Below, one piece after another: positions 19,318 to 28,189 of a DNA stretch of 64,000 bases. Position 1 is the stretch's first letter. Every line of letters starts with the position of its first letter. The notes beneath the pieces are model-generated. The model was not told the origin of the DNA and searched no databases. It saw nothing but the letters and a program-made list of their open reading frames with translations. The stretch covers positions 62,001 to 126,000 of the forward strand of contig NZ_RXHU01000014.1 of NCBI RefSeq assembly GCF_003955665.1. Direction: 5' to 3'. The position numbers and the translations under genes were made by a program. The DNA is from Paenibacillus whitsoniae. GTDB lineage: Bacteria > Bacillota > Bacilli > Paenibacillales > NBRC-103111.

Positions 19318-19343
19318 AAAAGACACCCGGAAGGGTGCCTTTT
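19318..19343 (-). terminator. Terminator of the ytkA-sco-copCD unit
   Basis: On the minus strand AAAAGGCACCC pairs with GGGTGTCTTTT around TTCC, starting at the copCD stop. Confidence 0.85.
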
Positions 19344-20931
19344 AATAAACGAGAGACGCCTTGTCATAAACCGTCTCGTCATCATTCCGATCCATGACCC
19401 GCAGCTCAAAGTTCCATTTTCCCGCAAAAGGAAGGAAAGGACCTTTAACCGAGAACTGCGAGGGGTCGCTCGAAGCTCGTTCCAGAGGCACCTCAATGGG
19501 GGCGACGCTTGAATCATCCACATTTTGAATGAAGAGACGAACATCTTTAGGAACTGGTGCATCAACGGGGCCATGAGCTGTTATCGTAATCGTGTTGACG
19601 CCAGGCGAGTGGGGTGAAACTTGCATTCGGAAGTCGCCTTTCTCGCTTTTCTCCTGCCAGACAAGCGGACTATTCATCGGCAGCGGATTCAGATAGGTAA
19701 AAATCCCAACGATGAGAACGATCAACAGTATCAAGGCCGCATCGATTTTAATGAATGTCCAGAGCGCTTGAGCCGCCTTCTTTTTCATCCTGTAGCGAAG
19801 TATACCGCCAATGGCACAGACGACGATTACAAGTACGCTTTTCACAAGGAGGAGTTTGCCCCACTGGGTATAGAGCACATACGTCCATTTCGGCAAAATA
19901 CCGAGTGCAAAACATACACCGGAAAGCGTCAGAACGACGATGCTCAGCAGCGCCAGCGAAGAGAATCGAGGCAGAAAATGCTGCACGGTTTCCTGATGTT
20001 TACGCCAATGCAGCAGGACAAATACAATTCCTCCTGTCCAGATCGAGGCAAACAGCAGATGCAAGTAATTAAGCTGCGCCAACTGCGTGACAGGTTCAAA
20101 GGACATCGCATGTCCATTTAATACTTTAGCTGCCGGAAGAAGCAATACCCAGCCCCAAGTAAGGACCTTGCTGCGTCCATTTACGAAGAAGCCAACTGCG
20201 ATGAGTCCGAGTGTGAACAGCCACGAATGCCCGATTCGCGTTCCTGTGAGCAGTTCCCGGAAGCTTTGAAGGTCTGGAGAAATCAAAAGTTCAGGCAACT
20301 GAGCGGCCATCAACAAAAGAAATGCTGCCGCAAACAGGAGCTGCAAGTAGAAATCCCAGCGTTTCTGCATGCGAATCAGAACGTCGGAGGGAGCAGGGGG
20401 CGTAATCAAACGCCAGAACATCCAGCCAATTACGGTTAGAAAACTGACATAAAAGAGAAATCGAGCCCCGTACATCGCAGCTTGAAGCAAGGACAGATGA
20501 AGTGAAAGGCCGCCGCCAATCTCAAGACCTGCTTGTCCGTCTGGCGATACGGATCCAGCCGAACCCATCATGAACACATACGAGCCTTTCACCGGATGCC
20601 CATCGGCCGAAATAATTTTGTAGCTGACCGTGTAGATGCCCTCACTCAGCGTTGGCAGTTGCAGTGAAATCTCTTTCTGATCCAAGCTCATTTCCGCAGC
20701 CTGTTTCGTTGTTGGCCGTCCATTTTTGTCCAGCACTTTAATTTCAAAAAGTTCTTTCTCCAGACGCTCGTTAAATAACAACCGGATGTGGTCTGGAGAT
20801 TCCGTTAAAGAACTGTTCGCAGGGGGGCTGGCATCAACCAGCGTCGAGTGCGCGTATCCAGGCTTCGCACAGACTACAAAAAGCATCATCATGAAAAGGA
20901 GGATTTTGACTATCCTTTGTGATACATGCAT
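19342..20931 (-). CDS. CopC-CopD fusion copper protein (YcnJ type)
   Basis: About 529 residues: signal peptide, CopC domain beginning at the cleaved N-terminus AHSTLVDASPP, whose His supplies a copper ligand, with the second site in SADGHPVKGSYVF; a CopD membrane domain of about eight segments; and a C-terminal extracellular YtkA/FixH-like domain. The family takes up or handles copper at the outer membrane face. Start 20931 has AGGAG ten bases upstream and gives a proper signal peptide; ATG 20967, just after the sco stop, is the alternative. Confidence 0.88.
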   Translation of the reverse strand: MHVSQRIVKILLFMMMLFVVCAKPGYAHSTLVDASPPANSSLTESPDHIRLLFNERLEKELFEIKVLDKNGRPTTKQAAEMSLDQKEISLQLPTLSEGIYTVSYKIISADGHPVKGSYVFMMGSAGSVSPDGQAGLEIGGGLSLHLSLLQAAMYGARFLFYVSFLTVIGWMFWRLITPPAPSDVLIRMQKRWDFYLQLLFAAAFLLLMAAQLPELLISPDLQSFRELLTGTRIGHSWLFTLGLIAVGFFVNGRSKVLTWGWVLLLPAAKVLNGHAMSFEPVTQLAQLNYLHLLFASIWTGGIVFVLLHWRKHQETVQHFLPRFSSLALLSIVVLTLSGVCFALGILPKWTYVLYTQWGKLLLVKSVLVIVVCAIGGILRYRMKKKAAQALWTFIKIDAALILLIVLIVGIFTYLNPLPMNSPLVWQEKSEKGDFRMQVSPHSPGVNTITITAHGPVDAPVPKDVRLFIQNVDDSSVAPIEVPLERASSDPSQFSVKGPFLPFAGKWNFELRVMDRNDDETVYDKASLVY

Positions 20932-20973
20932 AGCAGGAGGGCTCCTGTCCATCGATTTGAATGACATCCATGT

Positions 20974-21597
20974 TTATAACGATTTCACTAACTTCTTAAT
21001 GGATTTCTCGATTTCAGTGGTATCCATCGTTGTCCCCATATCAAATACTTGTCGGATCACACCTTCTCCATCGATTAAAAACAACGATTTGATCGAATGC
21101 GCAAATTGCCCATCCTTTTGTTTTACAACCATAATGCCGAAATTGTTGGCAATTTGCTGCGTTTCTTGCTCCGTTCCCCGAAGAAGCTGCCATCCTGGGC
21201 CCTGGTTAATGCCAATCTGCTTCGCGTAGGCTGTCAACGCTTCTGGCGTATCACGCTCGGGATCGAAGGTAATACTTAGAAACTCCACCTGATTGCCAAA
21301 TATGCCGCTTTCGCTAAGGTGATTTTGCATCGTAACCATGTTCATCGTCGTAGCCGGGCAAATATCCGGACAATTGGCAAAAAAGAACTCAATCAGCCGC
21401 ACTTTGCCCGCCGAATCACTGAGCCCCACAGGACTTCCTTGAATATTCGGAAGACTGAACGTCGGGGCAGTTCGCAGCTTAGGAAGTTTGGGGCCGCTTT
21501 GCCAGATTCCTATTGTGATGCAACAGCCTATAACGGCAAGGATGAGAATTGCACCTGGGATCAGCCAAAACTTGCGGTAAGCCATATGCATCTTCAT
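20974..21597 (-). CDS. Sco1/SenC-family copper chaperone
   Basis: About 207 residues: membrane anchor, then a thioredoxin-like domain with copper-binding CPDIC in FANCPDICPATT and the distal His in FAHSIKSLF. Sco proteins deliver copper to the CuA centre of cytochrome c oxidase or reduce its thiols. The start at 21597 is nine bases from GGAG; ATG 21603 is also possible but closer to the site. It is the middle gene of ytkA-like, sco, copCD. Confidence 0.9.
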   Translation of the reverse strand: MKMHMAYRKFWLIPGAILILAVIGCCITIGIWQSGPKLPKLRTAPTFSLPNIQGSPVGLSDSAGKVRLIEFFFANCPDICPATTMNMVTMQNHLSESGIFGNQVEFLSITFDPERDTPEALTAYAKQIGINQGPGWQLLRGTEQETQQIANNFGIMVVKQKDGQFAHSIKSLFLIDGEGVIRQVFDMGTTMDTTEIEKSIKKLVKSL

Positions 21598-21610
21598 TGA
21601 CATTCTCTCC

Positions 21611-22042
21611 TTAATGGGCTGACGTAACCTTAAACTCGTAAGCCGGCATCGTATGTATGCCTGAGGCAGTCGTATGTGTAATGACATGATAAGTACCGGC
21701 GGCGGCAAATTTTTTGTCTATCGTATAGACCCCGTCTTCCTTTTTCACGGCTTTCACTTTCTCGTGCGGTGTGGAGAGACTCTCATTCCAGATTTCAAAG
21801 GTGAGCTCGCTGACTTTTTTGACAGGAACACCTTCTTGCGTAACGGTTGCCTGCAAAGTGACTTGTTCATTCTCCTTCGGCGCTTCAGGTGAGACTTTGA
21901 GTTCAACGTCAATCATTTTCATGCTGCCATGCTGCATATCTCCCATGTCCATGTCGCTCATATCGGAGTTTTGACAAGCTGTCAGCAGGAAGAGGAGAGA
22001 GAGAGAAGCTCCGACAATCCAGCGTTTCAATGTACTCGACAC
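21611..22042 (-). CDS. YtkA/FixH-like copper-handling lipoprotein
   Basis: 143 residues: lipobox LLTACQ, then a Met/Asp/His-rich stretch (DMDMGDMQHGSMKM) typical of copper-binding exported proteins, then a YtkA-like beta-sandwich domain (VSPEAPKENEQVTLQATV, GTYHVITHTTASGIHTMP). The apparent start is GTG 22042 with AAAGGA very close, so the exact start is uncertain. It is the first gene after the operator-promoter at 22067-22111. Confidence 0.8.
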   Translation of the reverse strand: MSSTLKRWIVGASLSLLFLLTACQNSDMSDMDMGDMQHGSMKMIDVELKVSPEAPKENEQVTLQATVTQEGVPVKKVSELTFEIWNESLSTPHEKVKAVKKEDGVYTIDKKFAAAGTYHVITHTTASGIHTMPAYEFKVTSAH

Positions 22043-22066
22043 ATCCTTTCAATGTTCATTCTTGCT

Positions 22067-22111
22067 ATTATAATGGTTCTCGAAAGCGATGGCATGACTA
22101 CAAAGAGCTAT
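22067..22111 (-). promoter_or_regulatory. Shared operator and promoter, site H (ytkA-like, sco, copCD)
   Basis: Minus strand ATAGCTCTTTGTAGTCAT at 22111-22094, 21 bases, then a perfect TATAAT (22072-22067). Confidence 0.72.
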
Positions 22112-22133
22112 ATCGGACAGGTATTCACAAGGA

Positions 22134-22178
22134 ATAGCTCCTTCGAGCCATGTTGAAAAGACGAATCTTGCGTATAGT
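22134..22178 (+). promoter_or_regulatory. Shared operator and promoter, site A (histidine kinase)
   Basis: ATAGCTCCTTCGAGCCAT at 22134-22151, 21 bases, then TATAGT at 22173-22178. It lies back to back with site H. Confidence 0.75.
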
Positions 22179-22221
22179 AAAGAGTGAATGGGACGTTAGT
22201 GATTAGCTAAAATAGGAAAGG

Positions 22222-23070
22222 ATGCGCATAACCATGACTTATAAGCAAATGAAGTGGTTAATTCTTACAATTCCAACCGTTACACTGGCCTTATGGGAGT
22301 ATTCGCGGCATCATCTATTTCTCGACTATATGTCCATGGAAGTCGGAAATTGGCTTGCGCCGCTGATTGAACTTGCTGTTTCTATCACATTTCTACTAAA
22401 GCTATTCTCGCTCATCGAGAAAACACAAGAAGAACTGAATCTTGAAAGGTCCAGACAAGCCGCCATGAAGGAAAGAGAACGAATTGCCAGAGAACTCCAT
22501 GACGGCATTGCGCAGTCCCTGTTTTTATTGTCAATAAAAATGGATCAGCTGGAAGGGAAGCTTCCTCTGAATTCCGAGTATAAACAGCCCACAGTCAGTT
22601 TAAGAAATACCGTCTATCAGGTCAATGAGTATGTGAGACAAGCCATTTCCAACCTGCGCTACCCAATTGATCCGGACGCGCCGCCGTGGACACAGTACCT
22701 GTCAAGTATGGTGACGGATTTCATTTCAGAGACCGGTCTGGATGTGGAATGGAAGTGGGGCATCTCCGAAGAACGGCTCTCGACAAAGGAAAAAATTGAG
22801 CTTTATGCTTCCATTCGCGAAGCACTTTTAAATGTGCGCAAACACGCGCAAGCCAGCCATGTCTGGGTGCAAAGTAAAGAAAGTCACGATGGCACTTGGT
22901 CCTGTTCGATTGAAGACGATGGCAGAGGTATGCAGACGGACCCTTTTGCTTACCAGGAGCGCTACGGTCTCAAAATGATGCGTGAACGGGCCGCGGATAT
23001 GGGCTGGCACTTGAGTGTTGTGAGGGAGCTTGAGCGAACACGTGTAGAGATAAGTAAGGCAGCGGCATAA
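22222..23070 (+). CDS. NarL-type (HisKA_3) sensor histidine kinase
   Basis: 282 residues: two membrane segments in the first ~70 residues with almost no extracellular loop, a linker helix, the dimerisation/phosphoacceptor motif ARELHDGIAQSLF, and a HATPase_c domain (REALLNVRKHAQASHVWV, EDDGRGMQ, YGLKMMRERAADMG). With so small a sensor it probably senses within the membrane or through a partner. Its likely regulator is the NarL-type protein at 28190, because both promoters share the same operator. ATG 22234 is an alternative start. Confidence 0.9.
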   Translation: MRITMTYKQMKWLILTIPTVTLALWEYSRHHLFLDYMSMEVGNWLAPLIELAVSITFLLKLFSLIEKTQEELNLERSRQAAMKERERIARELHDGIAQSLFLLSIKMDQLEGKLPLNSEYKQPTVSLRNTVYQVNEYVRQAISNLRYPIDPDAPPWTQYLSSMVTDFISETGLDVEWKWGISEERLSTKEKIELYASIREALLNVRKHAQASHVWVQSKESHDGTWSCSIEDDGRGMQTDPFAYQERYGLKMMRERAADMGWHLSVVRELERTRVEISKAAA

Positions 23071-23114
23071 CAGGGGAACATCGTTCACATTTTTTTCACT
23101 TAAGAAGGTAGAAA

Positions 23115-23160
23115 ATGACACTTTCGAGTCAGGCTTAAATCGGGTCAAGCAGACTAAGAT
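23115..23160 (+). promoter_or_regulatory. Shared operator and promoter, site F (binding protein-permease)
   Basis: ATGACACTTTCGAGTCAG at 23115-23132, 22 bases, then TAAGAT at 23155-23160. Confidence 0.65.
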
Positions 23161-23196
23161 AGAGGAGTTGTTTATATCCTGTTTAATGGAGGACTT

Positions 23197-24216
23197 ATGT
23201 TGAAAAATTGGTATCTCATTGGGGCCGCCTGTTTGGTGATGTCCCTGTCGCTACTCGGTTGTTCCTCATCAAGCACCGGGCATCATGACGCTAGTCAAGC
23301 GCCTTCAAGTTCAAGTACTGCTGCTACTGCTGCTTCTCCTGCTGTAAGCCCCACGCCGACAACGGCTTCGGAAATCCGCTTCAAGGACAGCAAAGGTCAG
23401 GAAATCGTTCTGACCCAGAAACCGCAGCGTGTCGTTCTCCTGAATACGGAAGTGCAAGAACTCTTCTATCAAGTGGGGGGCAAAGCGGTCGGACTGGCAA
23501 CTGCGCCAGGGATTCCGGTGCCGGAACAAGCCAAGGATGCGGTTCAGGTCGGACAGATTAACCAGGTCAGCATGGAGCAAATCATGAATCTGAACCCAGA
23601 TCTCGTGATCGGCCAATCGATGTTTCATGCTTCATTGAAGGACACCCTGGCCGCATCCAAAGTGCCGCTGGCCCTCATTGACATCAACAGCTATGACGAT
23701 ATTAAAAAAGCGGCCGAGCTATTCGGCAAACTGGCGGGTACGGCCTCGACATCCCAGGGTGCGATCGCTCAGACGGATGCGAAAATCAAAGCGATCACCG
23801 ATAAGCTTCCCGCTCAAAATCCGAAATATGCCATGATTACCATCATGCCAATGGGCATTAGCGTACAGAAGAACGGAGCGATTTCCATCGATGCCGCCAA
23901 TCGATTGAAGCTGAAAAACGTTGCAGACTTGATGGAGGCCGGAATGATGCCCAGCTCCGCGCCTTTCAGTCTGGAGAAGCTGGCCCAGCTGGATCCGGAT
24001 TACTTATTCTTTATCGTTCATGGAACGGAAGCGTATGGCAAAGAGAAATTGAAAACCGACATCGCCAGCAACCCGGCCTGGGGTTCGCTTCGCGCCGTGA
24101 AAGAAAATAAAATTTACTTCTTGCCTTCTCAACTCTTTGTGACGAATCCAGGCTTACAATTCGACGAATCGCTATCCTATTTGGCTAAATTGGCCTATCC
24201 AGACGCATTTAAGTAA
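23197..24216 (+). CDS. ABC substrate-binding lipoprotein, FecB/BtuF/HmuT type
   Basis: 339 residues: signal peptide with lipobox LLGCSS, a Ser/Thr/Ala-rich linker, and a two-lobed helical-backbone binding domain (QKPQRVVLLNTEVQELFYQVGG, LNPDLVIGQ, NPAWGSLRAVKENKIYFLP). Family members bind heme, siderophores, cobalamin or molybdate. The regulon of copper and redox proteins favours heme or a metal complex, but this is inference. GGAGG precedes ATG 23197. The stop overlaps the permease start by one base. Confidence 0.88.
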   Translation: MLKNWYLIGAACLVMSLSLLGCSSSSTGHHDASQAPSSSSTAATAASPAVSPTPTTASEIRFKDSKGQEIVLTQKPQRVVLLNTEVQELFYQVGGKAVGLATAPGIPVPEQAKDAVQVGQINQVSMEQIMNLNPDLVIGQSMFHASLKDTLAASKVPLALIDINSYDDIKKAAELFGKLAGTASTSQGAIAQTDAKIKAITDKLPAQNPKYAMITIMPMGISVQKNGAISIDAANRLKLKNVADLMEAGMMPSSAPFSLEKLAQLDPDYLFFIVHGTEAYGKEKLKTDIASNPAWGSLRAVKENKIYFLPSQLFVTNPGLQFDESLSYLAKLAYPDAFK

Positions 24217-25205
24217 TGAGCGAGGGAAGAACAAGTCCAACGAAAGCGGTAATTCTTCTCATTCTGGCTGCGCTGGCTGCCGCAGGCACTCTGTGGAGCC
24301 TCGCCAGCGGGGCTGTACGGGTCAGTCCAGGCGAGATTGCCCGTATTCTGTCGGGCGTCGCAACGGAGCATTATGAAATCATCTGGAACATCCGCTTGCC
24401 TCGGACGATTGTTGCCGTGCTTGTAGGCGTCAGTCTCTCGATCTCAGGCGCGCTGCTGCAAGGCGTCATGCGCAATTCCATGGCGGATCCGCACATTATC
24501 GGCGTCTCTTCCGGCGCTGGACTATTTGGGATCGGCGTACTGATCCTATTTCCGCTGCATGCTTACTTGCTAACGCCGATCGCGTTTGCAGGAGGGCTTG
24601 GCGCGGCCGTGCTCATTTACTTGCTGGCCTGGCAAGGTGGCACGAATCCGCTGCGCATTATTCTCGCCGGTGTCGCCGTATCGGCGATGCTTAATTCGGG
24701 TATTTCGGCCTTATTAACCTTCTACAGCGATCGGGTAGGCGGCGCGTTAATGTTTCTCGCCGGCGGGCTATCGGCGAGAAGCTGGCCCCATGTTGAACTG
24801 CTGTTGCCTTACACCTTGGTAGGCATACTGTTGGCGTGTCTGAGCAGTCGCGGCATGAATATTCTCATGCTCGGCGACGCGCAGGCTAAGGCGCTGGGCA
24901 TTCGCGTCGAGCCGTTTAAACTCTATATGACGGCCATCGCCGTGCTGCTCGCCGCGAGCACAGTGAGTGTCGCCGGCTTGTTAGGTTTTGTCGGCATGCT
25001 CGTGCCTCACGCTGCCCGGCTGCTCGTCGGACACGATTATCGCTGGCTGTTGCCTGCTTGCATGCTGCTTGGGACGGCTGTCATGACGGTGTCAGATACA
25101 GCGGCCCGTCTGCTGCTGGCGCCTGTTGAAATTCCCGTTGGGATTGTAACGGGGGTGTTAGGGGCGCCCTTTTTCTTATACTTGCTGCGCAGACGCAAAA
25201 TGTAA
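24216..25205 (+). CDS. FecCD/BtuC-type ABC transporter permease
   Basis: 329 residues, about ten membrane segments, text typical of the family: IRLPRTIVAVLVGVSLSISG, LQGVMRNSMADPHIIGVSSG, and GFVGMLVPHAARLLVGHDYR. It starts on the last base of the binding-protein stop (TAATG). No matching ATPase gene follows: a terminator comes directly after it, so it must borrow an ATPase encoded elsewhere. Confidence 0.92.
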   Translation: MSEGRTSPTKAVILLILAALAAAGTLWSLASGAVRVSPGEIARILSGVATEHYEIIWNIRLPRTIVAVLVGVSLSISGALLQGVMRNSMADPHIIGVSSGAGLFGIGVLILFPLHAYLLTPIAFAGGLGAAVLIYLLAWQGGTNPLRIILAGVAVSAMLNSGISALLTFYSDRVGGALMFLAGGLSARSWPHVELLLPYTLVGILLACLSSRGMNILMLGDAQAKALGIRVEPFKLYMTAIAVLLAASTVSVAGLLGFVGMLVPHAARLLVGHDYRWLLPACMLLGTAVMTVSDTAARLLLAPVEIPVGIVTGVLGAPFFLYLLRRRKM

Positions 25206-25212
25206 CCTGGCT

Positions 25213-25249
25213 AAAAGAGACTTCTACTAGAAATGGAAGTCTCTTTTTT
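25213..25249 (+). terminator. Terminator after the FecCD-type permease
   Basis: AAAAGAGACTTC pairs with GAAGTCTCTTTTTT across an 11-base loop. Confidence 0.88.
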
Positions 25250-25330
25250 CTAGTTTACGCATGTTCGACGCTCACACACCATATAGTTGCAGAGAAGAAA
25301 TACTTGTACAAGACAAGGGAGGCGTGTTTG

Positions 25331-27529
25331 GTGAGTATAGCTACGATTCCCAGAAAAGTGACGCTGCAGATCGACGGGATGACCTGTTCCGCTTGCTCAG
25401 CCCGCATCGAGAAGGTCGTCGGCAAGCTATCCGGCGTCCAATCGATTGCAGTGAACTTACCTTTAGGGCGGGCAACACTTCAGCTGGATGCGGCTGCAGC
25501 TGATGAGGCTTCTATCATTGAGCGCATTCAGCTGCTCGGTTATGGCGCTAGAACCTATGAGGAGCATGTATCTCCTTATGAAATAGATAGAAGTCTCAGT
25601 ATTCGGCTGCTTATATCGATCCTGCTGACGATTCCGATGATGTGGGCGATGGTGAGGCACTACGCCTGGACATCAGGAATTTGGATTCCTGAGTTGTTTC
25701 TGGCTCCATGGTTTCAATGGCTGCTGGCCACTCCCGTGCAGTTCGTCATCGGCGGGCCGTTCTACTTCAATGCGTTCAAGGCGCTGAAAAACAAAACGGC
25801 TACGATGGACGTGCTCGTCGTCCTTAGCACAACCTGTGCCTATATGTACAGTCACTACATGACGCTGCATGCGCTGAAGACGGGGATGCCCAATCCCCAT
25901 GGCATCTACTTCGAATCGAGCGCCATGATGATTACTGTCGTCCTCTTTGGCAAATGGCTCGAAGCTTCCGCCAAACGCAGGAGCTTGCAGGCCATTCAGC
26001 TGCTCCGCAAGCTTGAACCTGAAACGGGGCGGAGGTTAGAGGGGGAAATTGCAAAGGTTGTCGAACTCCAGGAGATTCGCGTCGGCGATATGCTGCTGGT
26101 CCAGGAAGGGGAGTTGGTTCCCTTGGACGGCGTTGTGCTGGAAGGGCATGCATCGGTTGATGAGGCGCATTTGACCGGAGAAGCCGTTCCGGTTCACAAG
26201 CGTGTCCACGACCATGTATCAGGAGGTTCCCGAAATGTTGAAGGCACGCTTATGTTCCGGGTTACGGCTGCCAAAGGAGATACGGCGCTTGCCAAGGTTG
26301 TTCGGTACATTGAGGAAGCGCAAGGATCGAAGGCAAATATTCAGCGTTACGCCGATCGGTTGACCGCGTTCTTCGTGCCAACTGTTATTCTGCTAGCCAT
26401 GCTCACATTCGCCAGTTGGATGTACTTCTTTACACCAGGCGATGCGAAGGGCGCTTTATTCAAAGCGATCGCCGTGTTAGTCATCGCCTGTCCATGTGCA
26501 CTCGGTCTCGCGACACCGATCTCGATCCTGGTCGGCACCAGCCGAGCGCTGCAGAGCGGAATCTTGTTTCGCGAAGGCAAATCTGTCGAGCAGATGGCCA
26601 GCATTGACGTGGTGCTGTTAGACAAAACAGGCACGATCACGTTTGGAACACCTACGGTTGCGGAAATCCGTTCGGCGACCGGTCAAGAGATGAAGCTGCT
26701 GCGGTTGGCCGCTTCCGCGGAGGTGAAATCGCGGCATCCTTTTGCCAGTGCGATTGTCCGAGAAGCGGTTCGACAGCAGATTTCCGTTAGGGAGCCGGAC
26801 GCTTTTCACGCCATGCCGGGCCTTGGTGTAAGGGCCATTGTCGAAGGGCATGAGATCCTTATCGGTTCCAGTGCATTTATGAAGCAGCACGAGATTCGAT
26901 GTGAAGCCCCTGCCGGCTTGGACGACCGTTGGAGGGGGGAAGGGAAGTCGGTTCTGCACACGGCAATTGATGGCCGCTATGCAGGCCTGTTCGCACTCTC
27001 GGACAGGGTAAAGCCCACCTCCCCGCAAGCGGTCAGGCAATTGAAGAAGCAGCGGCTGAACGTCGCCATGCTTACGGGTGATCAGCGGCGTACGGCGGAA
27101 GTTGTGGCCGGACAGACGGGCGTAAGCATCGTATACGCGGAGATGAAGCCAACGGATAAAGTCCATATCGTAAACAAGCTGCAGCAGCAGGGGAAAAGAG
27201 TGGCGGTCGTCGGAGACGGCATCAACGATGCCCCTGCGCTGGCCGCCGCGGACATTGGCATCGCCGTCGGCACAGGAACGGATGTGGCGAAAGAAACCGC
27301 TGACATTAATCTGCTCCACGGCGATTTGCGCGGCGTGGCCGAGGCGTTCCGGCTTAGCCGCGCTACGATGCGTAACATCCGCCAAAATTTAGGATTCGCT
27401 CTCGTGTACAATGTGCTTGCGATTCCGCTAGCCTTTATGGGCGTGCTCCCTCCATGGATTGCAGGAGCCGCCATGGCGCTTAGCTCCGTCTCGGTAGTCG
27501 CCAATGCGCTGCGTCTACAGAGGCGCTAA
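25331..27529 (+). CDS. copA: CopA-type copper-translocating P1B ATPase (first copy)
   Basis: 732 residues: one N-terminal HMA domain (GMTCSACSAR), actuator TGEA, membrane metal site CPC in VIACPCALGLATP, phosphorylation motif DKTGT, the HP dipeptide in SRHPFASA, and GDGINDAPALAAAD. It pumps Cu(I) out of the cytoplasm, either for resistance or to supply exported cuproproteins. The start is GTG 25331 with AGGGAGG eight bases upstream. A terminator separates it from the FecCD permease, and none of the shared 18-bp operators precedes it. A small palindrome CTTGTACAAG lies at about 25303-25312. Confidence 0.93.
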   Translation: MSIATIPRKVTLQIDGMTCSACSARIEKVVGKLSGVQSIAVNLPLGRATLQLDAAAADEASIIERIQLLGYGARTYEEHVSPYEIDRSLSIRLLISILLTIPMMWAMVRHYAWTSGIWIPELFLAPWFQWLLATPVQFVIGGPFYFNAFKALKNKTATMDVLVVLSTTCAYMYSHYMTLHALKTGMPNPHGIYFESSAMMITVVLFGKWLEASAKRRSLQAIQLLRKLEPETGRRLEGEIAKVVELQEIRVGDMLLVQEGELVPLDGVVLEGHASVDEAHLTGEAVPVHKRVHDHVSGGSRNVEGTLMFRVTAAKGDTALAKVVRYIEEAQGSKANIQRYADRLTAFFVPTVILLAMLTFASWMYFFTPGDAKGALFKAIAVLVIACPCALGLATPISILVGTSRALQSGILFREGKSVEQMASIDVVLLDKTGTITFGTPTVAEIRSATGQEMKLLRLAASAEVKSRHPFASAIVREAVRQQISVREPDAFHAMPGLGVRAIVEGHEILIGSSAFMKQHEIRCEAPAGLDDRWRGEGKSVLHTAIDGRYAGLFALSDRVKPTSPQAVRQLKKQRLNVAMLTGDQRRTAEVVAGQTGVSIVYAEMKPTDKVHIVNKLQQQGKRVAVVGDGINDAPALAAADIGIAVGTGTDVAKETADINLLHGDLRGVAEAFRLSRATMRNIRQNLGFALVYNVLAIPLAFMGVLPPWIAGAAMALSSVSVVANALRLQRR

Positions 27530-27544
27530 CAGCAACAATAAAAC

Positions 27545-27577
27545 AGGCCAGCCGGTTCCCTTGGGAACGAGCTGGCC
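27545..27577. terminator. Bidirectional terminator between copA and the cytochrome c gene
   Basis: GGCCAGC pairs with GCTGGCC around an inner GTTCCC/GGGAAC stem, with T-rich flanks on both sides. Confidence 0.8.
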
Positions 27578-27584
27578 TTCTTGT

Positions 27585-27950
27585 TTATTTGTGTGTTTCG
27601 AGCCAACGTGCCAGGTTGGCAACCTCGTCTTCCTTCAGTCGATCTTTAAAGGCCGGCATCATGCCGCCTCCGCTCAACACTTTTTTGTAAATCTGTTCAT
27701 CGGTCAGCTTCGTTCCGACTTTCTGTAAGTTCGGCCCGGCACCGCCGCCGAGCTCTGCGCCGTGACATGACATGCAGTTTTGCTTGAATGTCGTCTGCGC
27801 TGCGCCAGCATCCAACGTCCCTTCCGGCATTTTATTCGCATTCACCGATTGCTGAACATCGGACTGATGGGTCGAAGCTCTTTCCCATAAGATCCCGAGA
27901 CCTAAAGCAAACGCAAAACAAAACAGGGCGAAAAATCCCCACTTTTTCAT
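27585..27950 (-). CDS. Membrane-anchored class I cytochrome c
   Basis: 121 residues: uncleaved N-terminal anchor, short linker, and one cytochrome c domain with heme motif CMSCH and a Met ligand in GGGMMPAFKDRL. It resembles the small c550/c551 proteins of Bacillus that pass electrons to cytochrome c oxidase. AGGAGGTGA lies about seven bases before ATG 27950. It is expressed from the operator-promoter at 28003-28048, divergent from the response regulator gene. Confidence 0.92.
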   Translation of the reverse strand: MKKWGFFALFCFAFALGLGILWERASTHQSDVQQSVNANKMPEGTLDAGAAQTTFKQNCMSCHGAELGGGAGPNLQKVGTKLTDEQIYKKVLSGGGMMPAFKDRLKEDEVANLARWLETHK

Positions 27951-28002
27951 CAGATTCACCTCCTCAATTTCACCTTATGTGAGAGCTTGGACATACTTAT
28001 TG

Positions 28003-28048
28003 ATCGTAAATGTTTATGGGGTCGGATGCTATGGCTAGAAAGAGCTAT
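28003..28048 (-). promoter_or_regulatory. Shared operator and promoter, site G (cytochrome c)
   Basis: Minus strand ATAGCTCTTTCTAGCCAT at 28048-28031, 22 bases, then TACGAT (28008-28003). Confidence 0.65.
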
Positions 28049-28100
28049 CTTGGTCAAACGTCATAAAAAGGTCACAGAAGACGCCGCTATACGCAGAAGA

Positions 28101-28145
28101 ATAGCCCGATCGAGCCATTTTGAATTTTTTATTATGGCGTATAGT
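28101..28145 (+). promoter_or_regulatory. Shared operator and promoter, site B (NarL-type regulator)
   Basis: ATAGCCCGATCGAGCCAT at 28101-28118, 21 bases, then TATAGT at 28140-28145. Confidence 0.72.
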
Positions 28146-28189
28146 AAATAGTGTTAGAAGAAAGACAAGTCCGAAGGGAGAATGGCAGG

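Noticed and set aside
25303-25312. The palindrome CTTGTACAAG before the first copA as a copper operator
   Set aside because: It is short, occurs once, and does not match the CsoR or CueR operators I know; it is noted but not called.
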